A DNA stretch of 6,547 nucleotides. It comes from Desulfocurvus sp. (GTDB taxonomy: Bacteria > Desulfobacterota > Desulfovibrionia > Desulfovibrionales > Desulfovibrionaceae). Where the stretch lies: the NCBI RefSeq assembly GCF_023230885.1, contig NZ_JALNWM010000200.1, positions 1 to 6,547 on the forward strand, read 5' to 3'. The notes beneath the pieces are model-generated. The model did not search any database, had not been told where the DNA came from, and saw only the letters and a program-made list of their open reading frames with translations. Both the position numbers and the translations under genes were made by a program. Of this stretch, positions 1 through 5,548 are shown piece after piece (positions within the stretch are counted from its first letter, which is position 1; the number at the start of each line of letters is the position of its first letter).

Positions 1-562
1 CCGCGATCTTGACGCCCAGGGTGAACATGCCCGCCGCCAGCCTCAGCAGCCCCTGGCCCAGGGCCGGGCCGAGGAGGATGCCCCCGGGCGGCACCAGGGC
101 GAAGCTGTCCGCAAGCCCCTGGAGCAGGTACAGGTGGCCGTTGAGGGCCAAAAAGGTCAGCAGGGTGGTCATGTAGAGGAAATGCGAGGTGACCACCACC
201 TGCTGGCCCGTCAGGGGGTCGATGACGTTGATCATCGAAAAGCCCATCTGGAAGCCGATGATCTGCCCGCCCGTCTGCACCGCCGCGAACAGGAAGCGCA
301 CCACCAGCATGAGGGCCATGCCCAGGAGCAGCTCGCCCGCGAGCATCAGCGCGATGAGCCAGCCGTTCTTGGGCATCAGCTCCCCGGGGAAGGAGAGCTG
401 CGGCCACAGCGCCCACGACAGGACCACGCACAGCGCGGCCTTCACCGTCTTGGGCACCGTCTCCCCGCCGAAAAAGGGCATGAGGAACAGCACCAGGCTG
501 GTGCGCATGAGCGTCAGCAGGAAGCTGAACACATGGGCGGGGTCGAAGGCGAAGATGTCCAT
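1..562 (-). CDS. fliR: Flagellar biosynthesis protein FliR, N-terminal part (cut by left edge)
   Basis: FliR is an inner-membrane component of the flagellar type III export gate, working with FliP and FliQ to pass flagellar subunits through the membrane. The frame opens with ATG at 562-560 and stays open for 187 codons to the window edge. The family is usually about 260 residues, so roughly the last quarter is missing. The translation is strongly hydrophobic, with membrane stretches near residues 11-31, 40-53, 68-92, 124-150 and 160-185. The stretch GGQIIGFQMGFSMINVIDP (residues 98-116) followed by the Q-rich TGQQ is the typical conserved FliR loop. No in-frame start lies just upstream, so this start is well fixed. 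It is on the same strand as the sugar genes but 75 bases beyond them, and it belongs to a different system. The upstream spacer carries an unusual palindrome and a sigma-54-like motif, described separately. flhB or flhA would be expected beyond the left edge. Identification is firm. Confidence 0.93.
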   Translation of the reverse strand, partial: MDIFAFDPAHVFSFLLTLMRTSLVLFLMPFFGGETVPKTVKAALCVVLSWALWPQLSFPGELMPKNGWLIALMLAGELLLGMALMLVVRFLFAAVQTGGQIIGFQMGFSMINVIDPLTGQQVVVTSHFLYMTTLLTFLALNGHLYLLQGLADSFALVPPGGILLGPALGQGLLRLAAGMFTLGVKIA

Positions 563-563
563 A

Positions 564-587
564 GCCCGGCCTTTGCAAAGGCCGGGC
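564..587. repeat. Perfect 24-base palindrome ending one base before the fliR start codon
   Basis: Bases 564-575 (GCCCGGCCTTTG on the plus strand) are the exact reverse complement of 576-587, giving a perfect 24-base palindrome. As RNA it would form a stem of about 10 GC-rich pairs with a four-base apex. It ends one base before the fliR ATG (562-560). In the fliR direction no T-run follows it, so it does not look like a standard intrinsic terminator. It contains the AAAGG that would serve as the fliR ribosome-binding site (574-570), so the hairpin would sequester it. Possible roles are translational control of fliR, attenuation of read-through from the sugar operon, or a DNA site for a dimeric regulator. 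The palindrome is directly visible; its role is inferred. Confidence 0.75.
570..574 (-). promoter_or_regulatory. Possible fliR ribosome-binding site inside the palindrome
   Basis: On the minus strand AAAGG lies 7 bases before the fliR ATG, a good Shine-Dalgarno distance, and it is the only purine-rich candidate close to the start. It sits at the apex and in the 3' arm of the perfect palindrome, so in any transcript that includes the whole palindrome it would be paired. If transcription begins at the sigma-54-like site, this sequence would not be in the message at all. Confidence 0.45.
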
Positions 588-589
588 CA
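574..589 (-). promoter_or_regulatory. Candidate sigma-54 (-24/-12) promoter upstream of fliR
   Basis: Read on the minus strand, 589-574 is TGGCCCGGCCTTTGCA. The sigma-54 consensus is TGGCACG-N4-TTGCW, so this matches everything except one C in place of A, with the required GG-N10-GC spacing. Sigma-54 promoters drive flagellar genes in many proteobacteria, which fits the downstream fliR. Against it, the transcript would start about 12 bases past the GC element, at or next to the fliR ATG, leaving a leaderless message. The motif also overlaps a palindrome, so part of the match could be accidental. I see no enhancer-binding site that would support it. Confidence 0.35.
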
Positions 590-637
590 TGTCCGGGGAA
601 TGTCGATTTCAGGCTATGTTGCCGTAAAAAAAGACGA
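588..637. other. Remainder of the pglF-fliR spacer
   Basis: This is the rest of the 75-base gap between the dehydratase stop codon (640-638) and fliR. On the minus strand a run of seven T (632-626) begins 5 bases after the stop. I could not find a convincing GC-rich stem before it, so I do not call an intrinsic terminator. No coding capacity is seen. Confidence 0.5.
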
Positions 638-2512
638 TTACTTCACAAGGTCCGGGGTGTACTCGGGCACGATCTCGACGAGTTGTTGGCGGATGAGCGC
701 GTGGTCGCGGGCCAGGGCGGCCTGGCGCAGGCGCTCCAGGGCCTCGTCCAGCCCGGCGGGGGCGCAGGCGTCGCTGCGCAGGACCATGATCTGGTCGTGC
801 CCGGTGGGCACCACGCCCTCGTCGGCGGTGATCAGCTCCTCGTAGAGCTTCTCGCCCGGGCGCAGGCCGATGAAGCGGATCTCGATGTCCTTGCCGGGCT
901 CCTTGCCCGAAAGGCGGATCAGGTCGGCGGCCATGTCGGCTATGCGCACGGGCTGGCCCATCCTGAGCACGAATATCTCGCCGCCCTCGCCCATGCTCCC
1001 GGCCTGGAGGATGAGCTGGCAGGCCTCCTCGATGGTCATGAAGAAGCGGGTGACCTCGGGGTGGGTCACGGTCAGCGGGCCGCCGCGCTCGATCTGGCGG
1101 CGGAAGAGCGGAATCACCGAGCCCGCCGAGCCGATGACGTTGCCGAAGCGCACGGCCATGAGCCGCGTGCCGCGCCCGCAGTGGGCCTGCATGATCTTTT
1201 CGGTGATGCGCTTGGTGGCGCCCATGACGTTGGTGGGCCGCACGGCCTTGTCGGTGGAAACCACCAGCAGGCGCTCCACGCCCCGGTCCACGGCGGCCTC
1301 CACCAGGTTGCGCGTGGCCAGGGCGTTGTTGGCCACGGCCTGCCAGGGGTTGGCTTCCAGCATGGGCACATGCTTGTAGGCCGCGGCGTGGAAGACGACC
1401 TCGGGGCGGTAGGTGTCCAGGACGTGGGCCGTCCAGGCCGTGTCCTGCAGGGAGCCGAGCAGGGCCTCGTACTTCCGGAAGCCGTGTTCGTGCTCCATCT
1501 CCATCTGGATGGCGTAGAGGTTGGATTCGCTGGCGTCCAGCAGCAGCAGGCGCCCGGGGGCGAAGGACAATATCTGGCGGCACAGCTCCGAGCCGATGGA
1601 CCCGCCCGCCCCGGTGACCAGCACCGTGCGCCCGCGCAGGCAGCCCGCGATGCCCTCCATGTCCAGATGGGCGGGCTCGCGGCCGAGCAGGTCCTTGTAG
1701 TCCACGTCGCGCAGGTCCTTGACCGTGACCTTGCCCCGGGCCAGTTCGGCGAGGCTTGGGATGCGCCGGTAGGCCAGCCCGGCGGCCTCGCAGTGGCCGA
1801 TGATCTCGCGCATGGCCGGGCCGGAGAGGTCGGAGATGGCGATGAGCGCCTCGCGGGCGGGGTCGCGCTCGGTCTCCAGCCAGTGCCGGAGGGCGCGCAC
1901 CGGGCCGACCACCGGCACGCCGTGCAGGGCGCGGCCCTGCTTTTCGGGGTCGTCGTCGAACAGGGCCGCCACGTCGATGTCGCGCCGGGCGGAGCCGGCG
2001 ATGTCGCGCAGCAGGCGCTCGGCGGAGTTGCCCGCGCCGATGACCACGCAGCGCGTGGCCGCGCCCTCGCGGCGGCCCCGGCGCAGCACCGAGGGCAGAT
2101 CCACGAAGCCCATGCCGTAGAATAGGCGGATGCCCACCCGCAGCCCGGCCACGAAGGCCATGGTGAAGAACCAGTCCAGGACGAACACCGAGCGCGAGTA
2201 GCCCGTGAAGTTCTGCGAAAGAACCAGGTAGCCGACCACCAGCAGGGTCGCGGCGGACGCGGCCTTCACGATGTTGGCCATGTCCGTCAGGCTGGTGTAG
2301 CGCCACATGCCCCGGTAGAGCCCGAAGACCAGGAAGCAGAACAGCTTGACCAGCAGCAGGGGCCCCAGGGTGGCCAGCATCCGTTCGCCCTGCCAGGCGG
2401 GCGGCAGGCCCTCGAAGCGGATCAGGTAGCTGAGGACGTGCGCCCCCAGGACCAGGAGGGCGTCCAAGGCCAGGAGAATATAGAAATTATATGATTTCAG
2501 TCTGTTGAACAT
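638..2512 (-). CDS. pglF: Membrane-bound UDP-GlcNAc 4,6-dehydratase, PglF/CapD family
   Basis: The predicted enzyme converts UDP-GlcNAc to UDP-4-keto-6-deoxy-GlcNAc, the first step to bacillosamine-type sugars, at the cytoplasmic face of the inner membrane. It has 624 residues, similar to the family (C. jejuni PglF is about 590). The N-terminus has about four membrane helices (near 10-32, 46-67, 82-100 and 108-125). A first nucleotide-binding fold follows with VVIGAGNSAER (156-166), then the catalytic short-chain dehydrogenase domain with GAGGSIGSE (301-309). The active-site stretch STDKAVRPTNVMGATKR (419-435) has Thr420, Asp421, Lys422, then Met430 and Lys434. Met stands where most relatives have Tyr, as described for PglF. 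RPGEKLYEEL (551-560) is a typical family motif. The ATG at 2512 is chosen because family homology begins at MFNRL; the frame upstream is a shadow of the aminotransferase gene. The gene begins 5 bases after the pglE stop, with no strong ribosome-binding site, suggesting translational coupling. Family certain; exact sugar product inferred. Confidence 0.92.
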   Translation of the reverse strand: MFNRLKSYNFYILLALDALLVLGAHVLSYLIRFEGLPPAWQGERMLATLGPLLLVKLFCFLVFGLYRGMWRYTSLTDMANIVKAASAATLLVVGYLVLSQNFTGYSRSVFVLDWFFTMAFVAGLRVGIRLFYGMGFVDLPSVLRRGRREGAATRCVVIGAGNSAERLLRDIAGSARRDIDVAALFDDDPEKQGRALHGVPVVGPVRALRHWLETERDPAREALIAISDLSGPAMREIIGHCEAAGLAYRRIPSLAELARGKVTVKDLRDVDYKDLLGREPAHLDMEGIAGCLRGRTVLVTGAGGSIGSELCRQILSFAPGRLLLLDASESNLYAIQMEMEHEHGFRKYEALLGSLQDTAWTAHVLDTYRPEVVFHAAAYKHVPMLEANPWQAVANNALATRNLVEAAVDRGVERLLVVSTDKAVRPTNVMGATKRITEKIMQAHCGRGTRLMAVRFGNVIGSAGSVIPLFRRQIERGGPLTVTHPEVTRFFMTIEEACQLILQAGSMGEGGEIFVLRMGQPVRIADMAADLIRLSGKEPGKDIEIRFIGLRPGEKLYEELITADEGVVPTGHDQIMVLRSDACAPAGLDEALERLRQAALARDHALIRQQLVEIVPEYTPDLVK

Positions 2513-2517
2513 GTGTT

Positions 2518-3663
2518 TCAGCTCTGGCCCTTTACGGCGCGCCGGATCGCCCCGCAGACGCGGTCCAGGTCGGCTTCGGTCATTTTTGTGTCCGAGGGCA
2601 GGCACAGGCCCCGGGCGAACAGTTCCTCGTCGGCGCCGGGCCCCACGAAGGGCGCGTCGGCGAAGACGGGCTGCATGTGCATGGGTTTCCACACCGGGCG
2701 GGACTCGATGTTCTCCTCCTCCAGGGCCAGGCGCACGGCCTCGCGCAGGCGGTAGCCCGAGTGGGCGTCGTCGCCGAACAGGGCGCAGGTCAGCCAGCGG
2801 TTGGCGCGGCCCGAGGGCGCCTCGGGCATGAACTCGATCCACGGCTCGGCCCCCAGGCGTTCGCGGTAGCCCGCGAACAGGGCGCGCTTCTGCTCCACGC
2901 GCTCGGCCAGTACCTCCAGCTGCCCCCGGCCCACGGCGGCCAGCAGGTTGCTCATGCGGTAGTTGTAGCCCAGCTCGGAGTGCTGGTAGTGGGGCGCGGG
3001 GTCGCGCGCCTGGGTGGCCAGGAAGCGGGCCTTGTCCGCCTGGGCCTTGTCCTGGGCCACGAACATGCCGCCGCCGCCGCAGGTGATGATCTTGTTGCCG
3101 TTGAAGCTGAAGGCCGCCAGGGGCGCGAAGGTGCCGGTCTGGCGCCCGGCATGCAGGGAGCCCAGGGACTCGGCGGCGTCTTCCACCAGGGCCAGGCCGT
3201 ATTCGGCGCAGATGGCGGCGGCGGCGCCCACGTCGCAGGGCTGGCCGTAGAGGTGGACGAGCATCAGGGCGCGCGGCATGGGCCCGCCCGCGCGGCGCCG
3301 GGCCGAGAGGTGGGCTTCCAGGGCCTCCAGGTCCAGGTTCCAGGTCCGGGGGTCGGCGTCCACGAAGACGGGGCGCGCGCCCTGGTAGACCACGGGCGAG
3401 GCCGAGGCGATGAAGGTCAGGTCCGAGCAGACCACCTCGTCGCCGGGGCCCACGCCCGCAAGGCGCAGGGCCAGGTGCAGGGCCGCCGTTCCCGAGGCCA
3501 CGGCCACGCAGTGGCCCTGGCCGAGGAATGCCTCGAACTCCCGCTCGAAGGCCGGGATGTGCGGGCCCACCGGGGCGATGTAGTTGTCCGCAAACGCCTG
3601 CCCGATGTAATTCAACTCGCTGCCGCCCATGTGCGGGGAGGACAGGAATATTCTGTCGTGCAC
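2518..3663 (-). CDS. pglE: UDP-4-keto-amino-sugar aminotransferase, DegT/DnrJ/EryC1 family (PglE-like)
   Basis: The predicted enzyme is a PLP-dependent aminotransferase that puts an amino group on C4 of the 4-keto-6-deoxy sugar made by the neighbouring dehydratase. The 381-residue protein starts with RIFLSSPHMGGSELNYIGQ (residues 4-22), the usual opening of PglE-type proteins. It has SGTAALHLALR (57-67), VEDAAESLGS (160-169, with the PLP-contacting Asp162), FSFNGNKIIT (185-194, where Lys191 is the expected Schiff-base lysine) and GYNYRMSN (232-239). The C-terminal RPVWKPMHMQPVF is also typical. Length matches C. jejuni PglE (about 386). GTG at 3663-3661 is preferred because AAGGAG lies 9 bases upstream and family homology begins at once. 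An in-frame ATG at 3753 overlaps the pglC stop as ATGA and would add 30 Pro/Gly/Ser-rich residues with no resemblance to the family. Family certain; the sugar substrate is inferred from neighbours. Confidence 0.92.
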   Translation of the reverse strand: MHDRIFLSSPHMGGSELNYIGQAFADNYIAPVGPHIPAFEREFEAFLGQGHCVAVASGTAALHLALRLAGVGPGDEVVCSDLTFIASASPVVYQGARPVFVDADPRTWNLDLEALEAHLSARRRAGGPMPRALMLVHLYGQPCDVGAAAAICAEYGLALVEDAAESLGSLHAGRQTGTFAPLAAFSFNGNKIITCGGGGMFVAQDKAQADKARFLATQARDPAPHYQHSELGYNYRMSNLLAAVGRGQLEVLAERVEQKRALFAGYRERLGAEPWIEFMPEAPSGRANRWLTCALFGDDAHSGYRLREAVRLALEEENIESRPVWKPMHMQPVFADAPFVGPGADEELFARGLCLPSDTKMTEADLDRVCGAIRRAVKGQS

Positions 3664-3749
3664 GCCAGTCCGCTCCTTGCTGTGCGCCCCCGGGGCGGGG
3701 CCGCTGCCGGGGGGTGTATCCGAAAACCGGGGCCCAGACAACGACTGGA
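3664..3749. other. 86-base gap between pglC and pglE, the place of pglD in the Campylobacter locus
   Basis: This is the only sizeable gap inside the sugar operon. It is open in the pglE frame from an ATG at 3753, encoding a 30-residue Pro/Gly/Ser-rich stretch that does not resemble an acetyltransferase. It holds a short GC inverted repeat (CGCCCC at 3685-3690 and GGGGCG at 3692-3697, one base apart) just upstream of the pglE ribosome-binding site. No terminator or convincing promoter is seen. Confidence 0.5.
3673..3678 (-). promoter_or_regulatory. Ribosome-binding site deciding the pglE start
   Basis: On the minus strand AAGGAG lies 9 bases before the GTG at 3663-3661. It is the best Shine-Dalgarno match in the window and favours the short form of the aminotransferase over the ATG at 3753, which has no comparable site. 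Confidence 0.75.
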
Positions 3750-4382
3750 TCATTCCCGGCCCGTGAACGGGGTGCGCGTCGCGGCCCCGGGCTCGTTTAT
3801 GCCCCGGCGGGCGAACACGGCGCCCACGGTGCGCGCCAGGATGACCACGTCCAGGAGCGGGTTCATGTTGTCCACATACCATACGTCGCGGGCAAAGACC
3901 TCGGGCCAGGTGATGGCGTTGCGGCCGTTGACCTGCGCCCAGCCGGTGATGCCCGGCAGAACCTCGTGGCGCCGGGCCTGCTCGGGGGAATACAGGGGCA
4001 GGTACCCGGGCAGCAGCGGCCGGGGGCCGACCAGGCTCATGTCGCCCGCGAGCACGTTCCACAGCTCGGGCAGCTCGTCGAGGCTTGTGGCGCGCAGGAT
4101 GCGCCCGAAGCGCGGCAGGCGTTGCGCATCGGGCAGCAGCGCCCCCGACGGGTCGCGCTCGTCGGTCATGGTGCGGAACTTGCGGATGGTGAACAGGCGC
4201 CCGCCAAGCCCGGCCCGCGTCTGGCGGAAGAGCACCGGCGAGCCGAGGCGCAGGCGCACCAGCAGCGCCACCGCCCCGGCCAGGGGCAGCCACAGCGGCG
4301 CCAGCCCGAGCACCAGGATCACGTCCATCCAGCGCTTCCAGGCCGGAACGCGCGCATACAGGGCCAGGTACTGCGTGGTCAT
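3750..4382 (-). CDS. pglC: Undecaprenyl-phosphate phosphoglycosyl transferase, PglC type
   Basis: The predicted enzyme moves a phospho-sugar from its UDP form to undecaprenyl phosphate, the first membrane step of glycan assembly. It has 210 residues, the size of the minimal monotopic phosphoglycosyl transferases (C. jejuni PglC is about 200), not the long WbaP form. A single hydrophobic segment near residues 18-42, with Pro29 and Pro33, would be the re-entrant membrane helix. Conserved blocks follow: FRQTRAGLGGRLFTIRKFRT (52-71), SLDELPELWNVLAGDMSLVG (100-119) with the catalytic Asp102-Glu103 pair, PRP (120-122), and PGITGWAQVNGRN (143-155). The C-terminal FTGRE resembles the FNGKN end of C. 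jejuni PglC as I recall it. The ATG at 4382-4380 overlaps the upstream stop (ATGA), and AAGGA lies 6 bases before it. Bacillosamine-type phospho-sugar as substrate is inferred from similarity and neighbours; another phospho-HexNAc is possible. Confidence 0.93.
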   Translation of the reverse strand: MTTQYLALYARVPAWKRWMDVILVLGLAPLWLPLAGAVALLVRLRLGSPVLFRQTRAGLGGRLFTIRKFRTMTDERDPSGALLPDAQRLPRFGRILRATSLDELPELWNVLAGDMSLVGPRPLLPGYLPLYSPEQARRHEVLPGITGWAQVNGRNAITWPEVFARDVWYVDNMNPLLDVVILARTVGAVFARRGINEPGAATRTPFTGRE

Positions 4383-5548
4383 GGAAAATCCTTGTGAAGC
4401 TGCCGGTAGACCTGGATGATCTCCCCGGCCAGGGTGTTGGCGTCGAACAGGGTCTCGGCGCGGCGGCGTCCGGCGCGGCCCATGCGCTGGCGCAGGTCCG
4501 CGTCGGCCAGCAGGGTTTCCAGGGCCCGGGCCAGGGCCGGGGCGTCGCCCACGGGCACCAGCAGGCCGTTTTCCCCCGGGGCCACGATTTCGCGGCAGCC
4601 CGGGGCCTGGGTGGTGACCACGGGCAGCCCGCAGGCCAGGGCCTCCTGGAGGCTCACGGGCAGGCCCTCGCGGTAGGAGGGCAGCACGGCCACGTCGGAC
4701 AGCGCCCAGACCAGGGGCATGTCCTCGCGCCAGCCCGCGAAGACCACGGCCCCGCCCGCCCGGGCGGCCTCCAGGGCCTCGGGGGTCAGGGATGTCGGGT
4801 TGCCCGGGTCGGGCTCGCCCGCGAGCACGAAGCGCGCCCGGGGGTGCCGCGCGGCCAGCGCGCGGGCCGCCTCCAGGAACTCGAACACGCCCTTGTCGCG
4901 GATGAGCCGGGCGGCCAGGGTCAGGACCACATGGTCCGGCTCCAGGCCCAGGGCCGCGCGGGCCCGGGCCACCCTCGCGGGGTCGAAGGCCCCCGGGCGC
5001 AGGGCGCCCACGTCCACCCCCGTGCCCCGGATCATGAACGCGGGGGTGCGCCCGATGAGGCCGCGGGCCTGGAAATGGCCGCGGTCGTCGTCGTTCTGGA
5101 AGACGAGGGCCGCGCAGCGTGCGCGGGTCGCGCGGTACAGGGCGTGGAAAAGCCCGCGCCGCAGCCCGCCGCGCAGGCCCCGGCCCAGGAAGTTGGAGCC
5201 CAGCCCGGTGACGGAGTTGACCAGGGGCGCGGCGCCGCCCACCGCCAGCCGCGAGAAGATGTTCGGCTGGTGGGTGAAGGCGTGGACCACCTGCGGGCGC
5301 ACGGCGGCCACGATGCGCTGCAGGGCGGCCACCGAGGCCAGGGCCGCCCCCGGCCCCAGGCTGCCCCGGGCCACGGCCCAAGGGTGGACCCGGGCGCCGA
5401 GGGCGGCCACGGCGTCGAAATGCCCGTCGCGCGGGACGGCCACATGGACCTGGGCGCCCTCGGCCAGCAGCCTGCGCACCAGGGCCCGGCGCATGAGGGC
5501 CACGTTGATCCCGGCGTGGGAAACGAGCAGGACGCGCGGCGCGGTCAC
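4379..5548 (-). CDS. pglA: GT4-family glycosyltransferase, PglA-like
   Basis: The predicted enzyme adds a sugar (GalNAc in C. jejuni PglA) to the lipid-linked first sugar on the cytoplasmic side of the membrane. The 389 residues form a GT-B fold. The N-terminal half opens with RVLLVSHAGINVALMR (5-20) and carries VVHAFTHQPN (87-96) and SVTGLGS (112-118); C. jejuni PglA has a comparable SHAG opening and EGLGS. The C-terminal half has AARLIRDKGVFEFLEAA (212-228), FAGWREDMP (270-278) and LPSYREGLPVSLQEA (289-303), giving the retaining EX7E pair Glu294 and Glu302, then CGLPVV. GTG at 5548-5546 overlaps the asnB-like stop as GTGA, and GGGAG lies 8 bases upstream. Homology begins just after this start. 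GT4 membership is firm. PglA identity rests on recalled motif likeness plus position before pglC, so the transferred sugar is uncertain. Confidence 0.85.
   Translation of the reverse strand: MTAPRVLLVSHAGINVALMRRALVRRLLAEGAQVHVAVPRDGHFDAVAALGARVHPWAVARGSLGPGAALASVAALQRIVAAVRPQVVHAFTHQPNIFSRLAVGGAAPLVNSVTGLGSNFLGRGLRGGLRRGLFHALYRATRARCAALVFQNDDDRGHFQARGLIGRTPAFMIRGTGVDVGALRPGAFDPARVARARAALGLEPDHVVLTLAARLIRDKGVFEFLEAARALAARHPRARFVLAGEPDPGNPTSLTPEALEAARAGGAVVFAGWREDMPLVWALSDVAVLPSYREGLPVSLQEALACGLPVVTTQAPGCREIVAPGENGLLVPVGDAPALARALETLLADADLRQRMGRAGRRRAETLFDANTLAGEIIQVYRQLHKDFP
4389..4393 (-). promoter_or_regulatory. Ribosome-binding site of pglC
   Basis: AAGGA on the minus strand lies 6 bases before the ATG at 4382-4380, inside the last codons of the glycosyltransferase gene. 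It supports the ATGA-overlap start. Confidence 0.7.

Noticed and set aside
620..640. Run of seven T after the pglF stop as an intrinsic terminator
   Set aside because: No strong GC-rich stem precedes the T-run; the bases before it form at best a three-pair stem.
134..2125. Long plus-strand open frame of 663 codons, and similar long plus-strand frames at 2677-4419 and 4394-5803
   Set aside because: They lie antisense to genes with clear family motifs, have biased compositions rich in His, Gly, Ala, Gln and Arg, and show no recognisable domain. In such GC-rich DNA the antisense frames lack stop codons by chance.
609..2306. Minus-strand frame overlapping pglF in another phase, and similar Arg/Pro-rich frames inside the other genes
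   Set aside because: The composition is Arg/Pro/Gly/Ala shadow sequence with no motif, while the true frame contains the full dehydratase.
2486..2491. TATAAT on the minus strand as an internal promoter
   Set aside because: It lies inside the pglF coding sequence, and I see no acceptable -35 box at 16-18 bases. It is explained by AT-rich Tyr, Asn and Ser codons.
2513..2842. 110-codon upstream extension of the pglF frame
   Set aside because: It lies entirely inside the aminotransferase gene, is Arg/Pro-rich, and family homology starts at the ATG at 2512.
3681..3700. GC inverted repeat upstream of pglE as a terminator
   Set aside because: It has only one base between the arms and no T-run follows. 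Such short G/C repeats are expected by chance in this composition.
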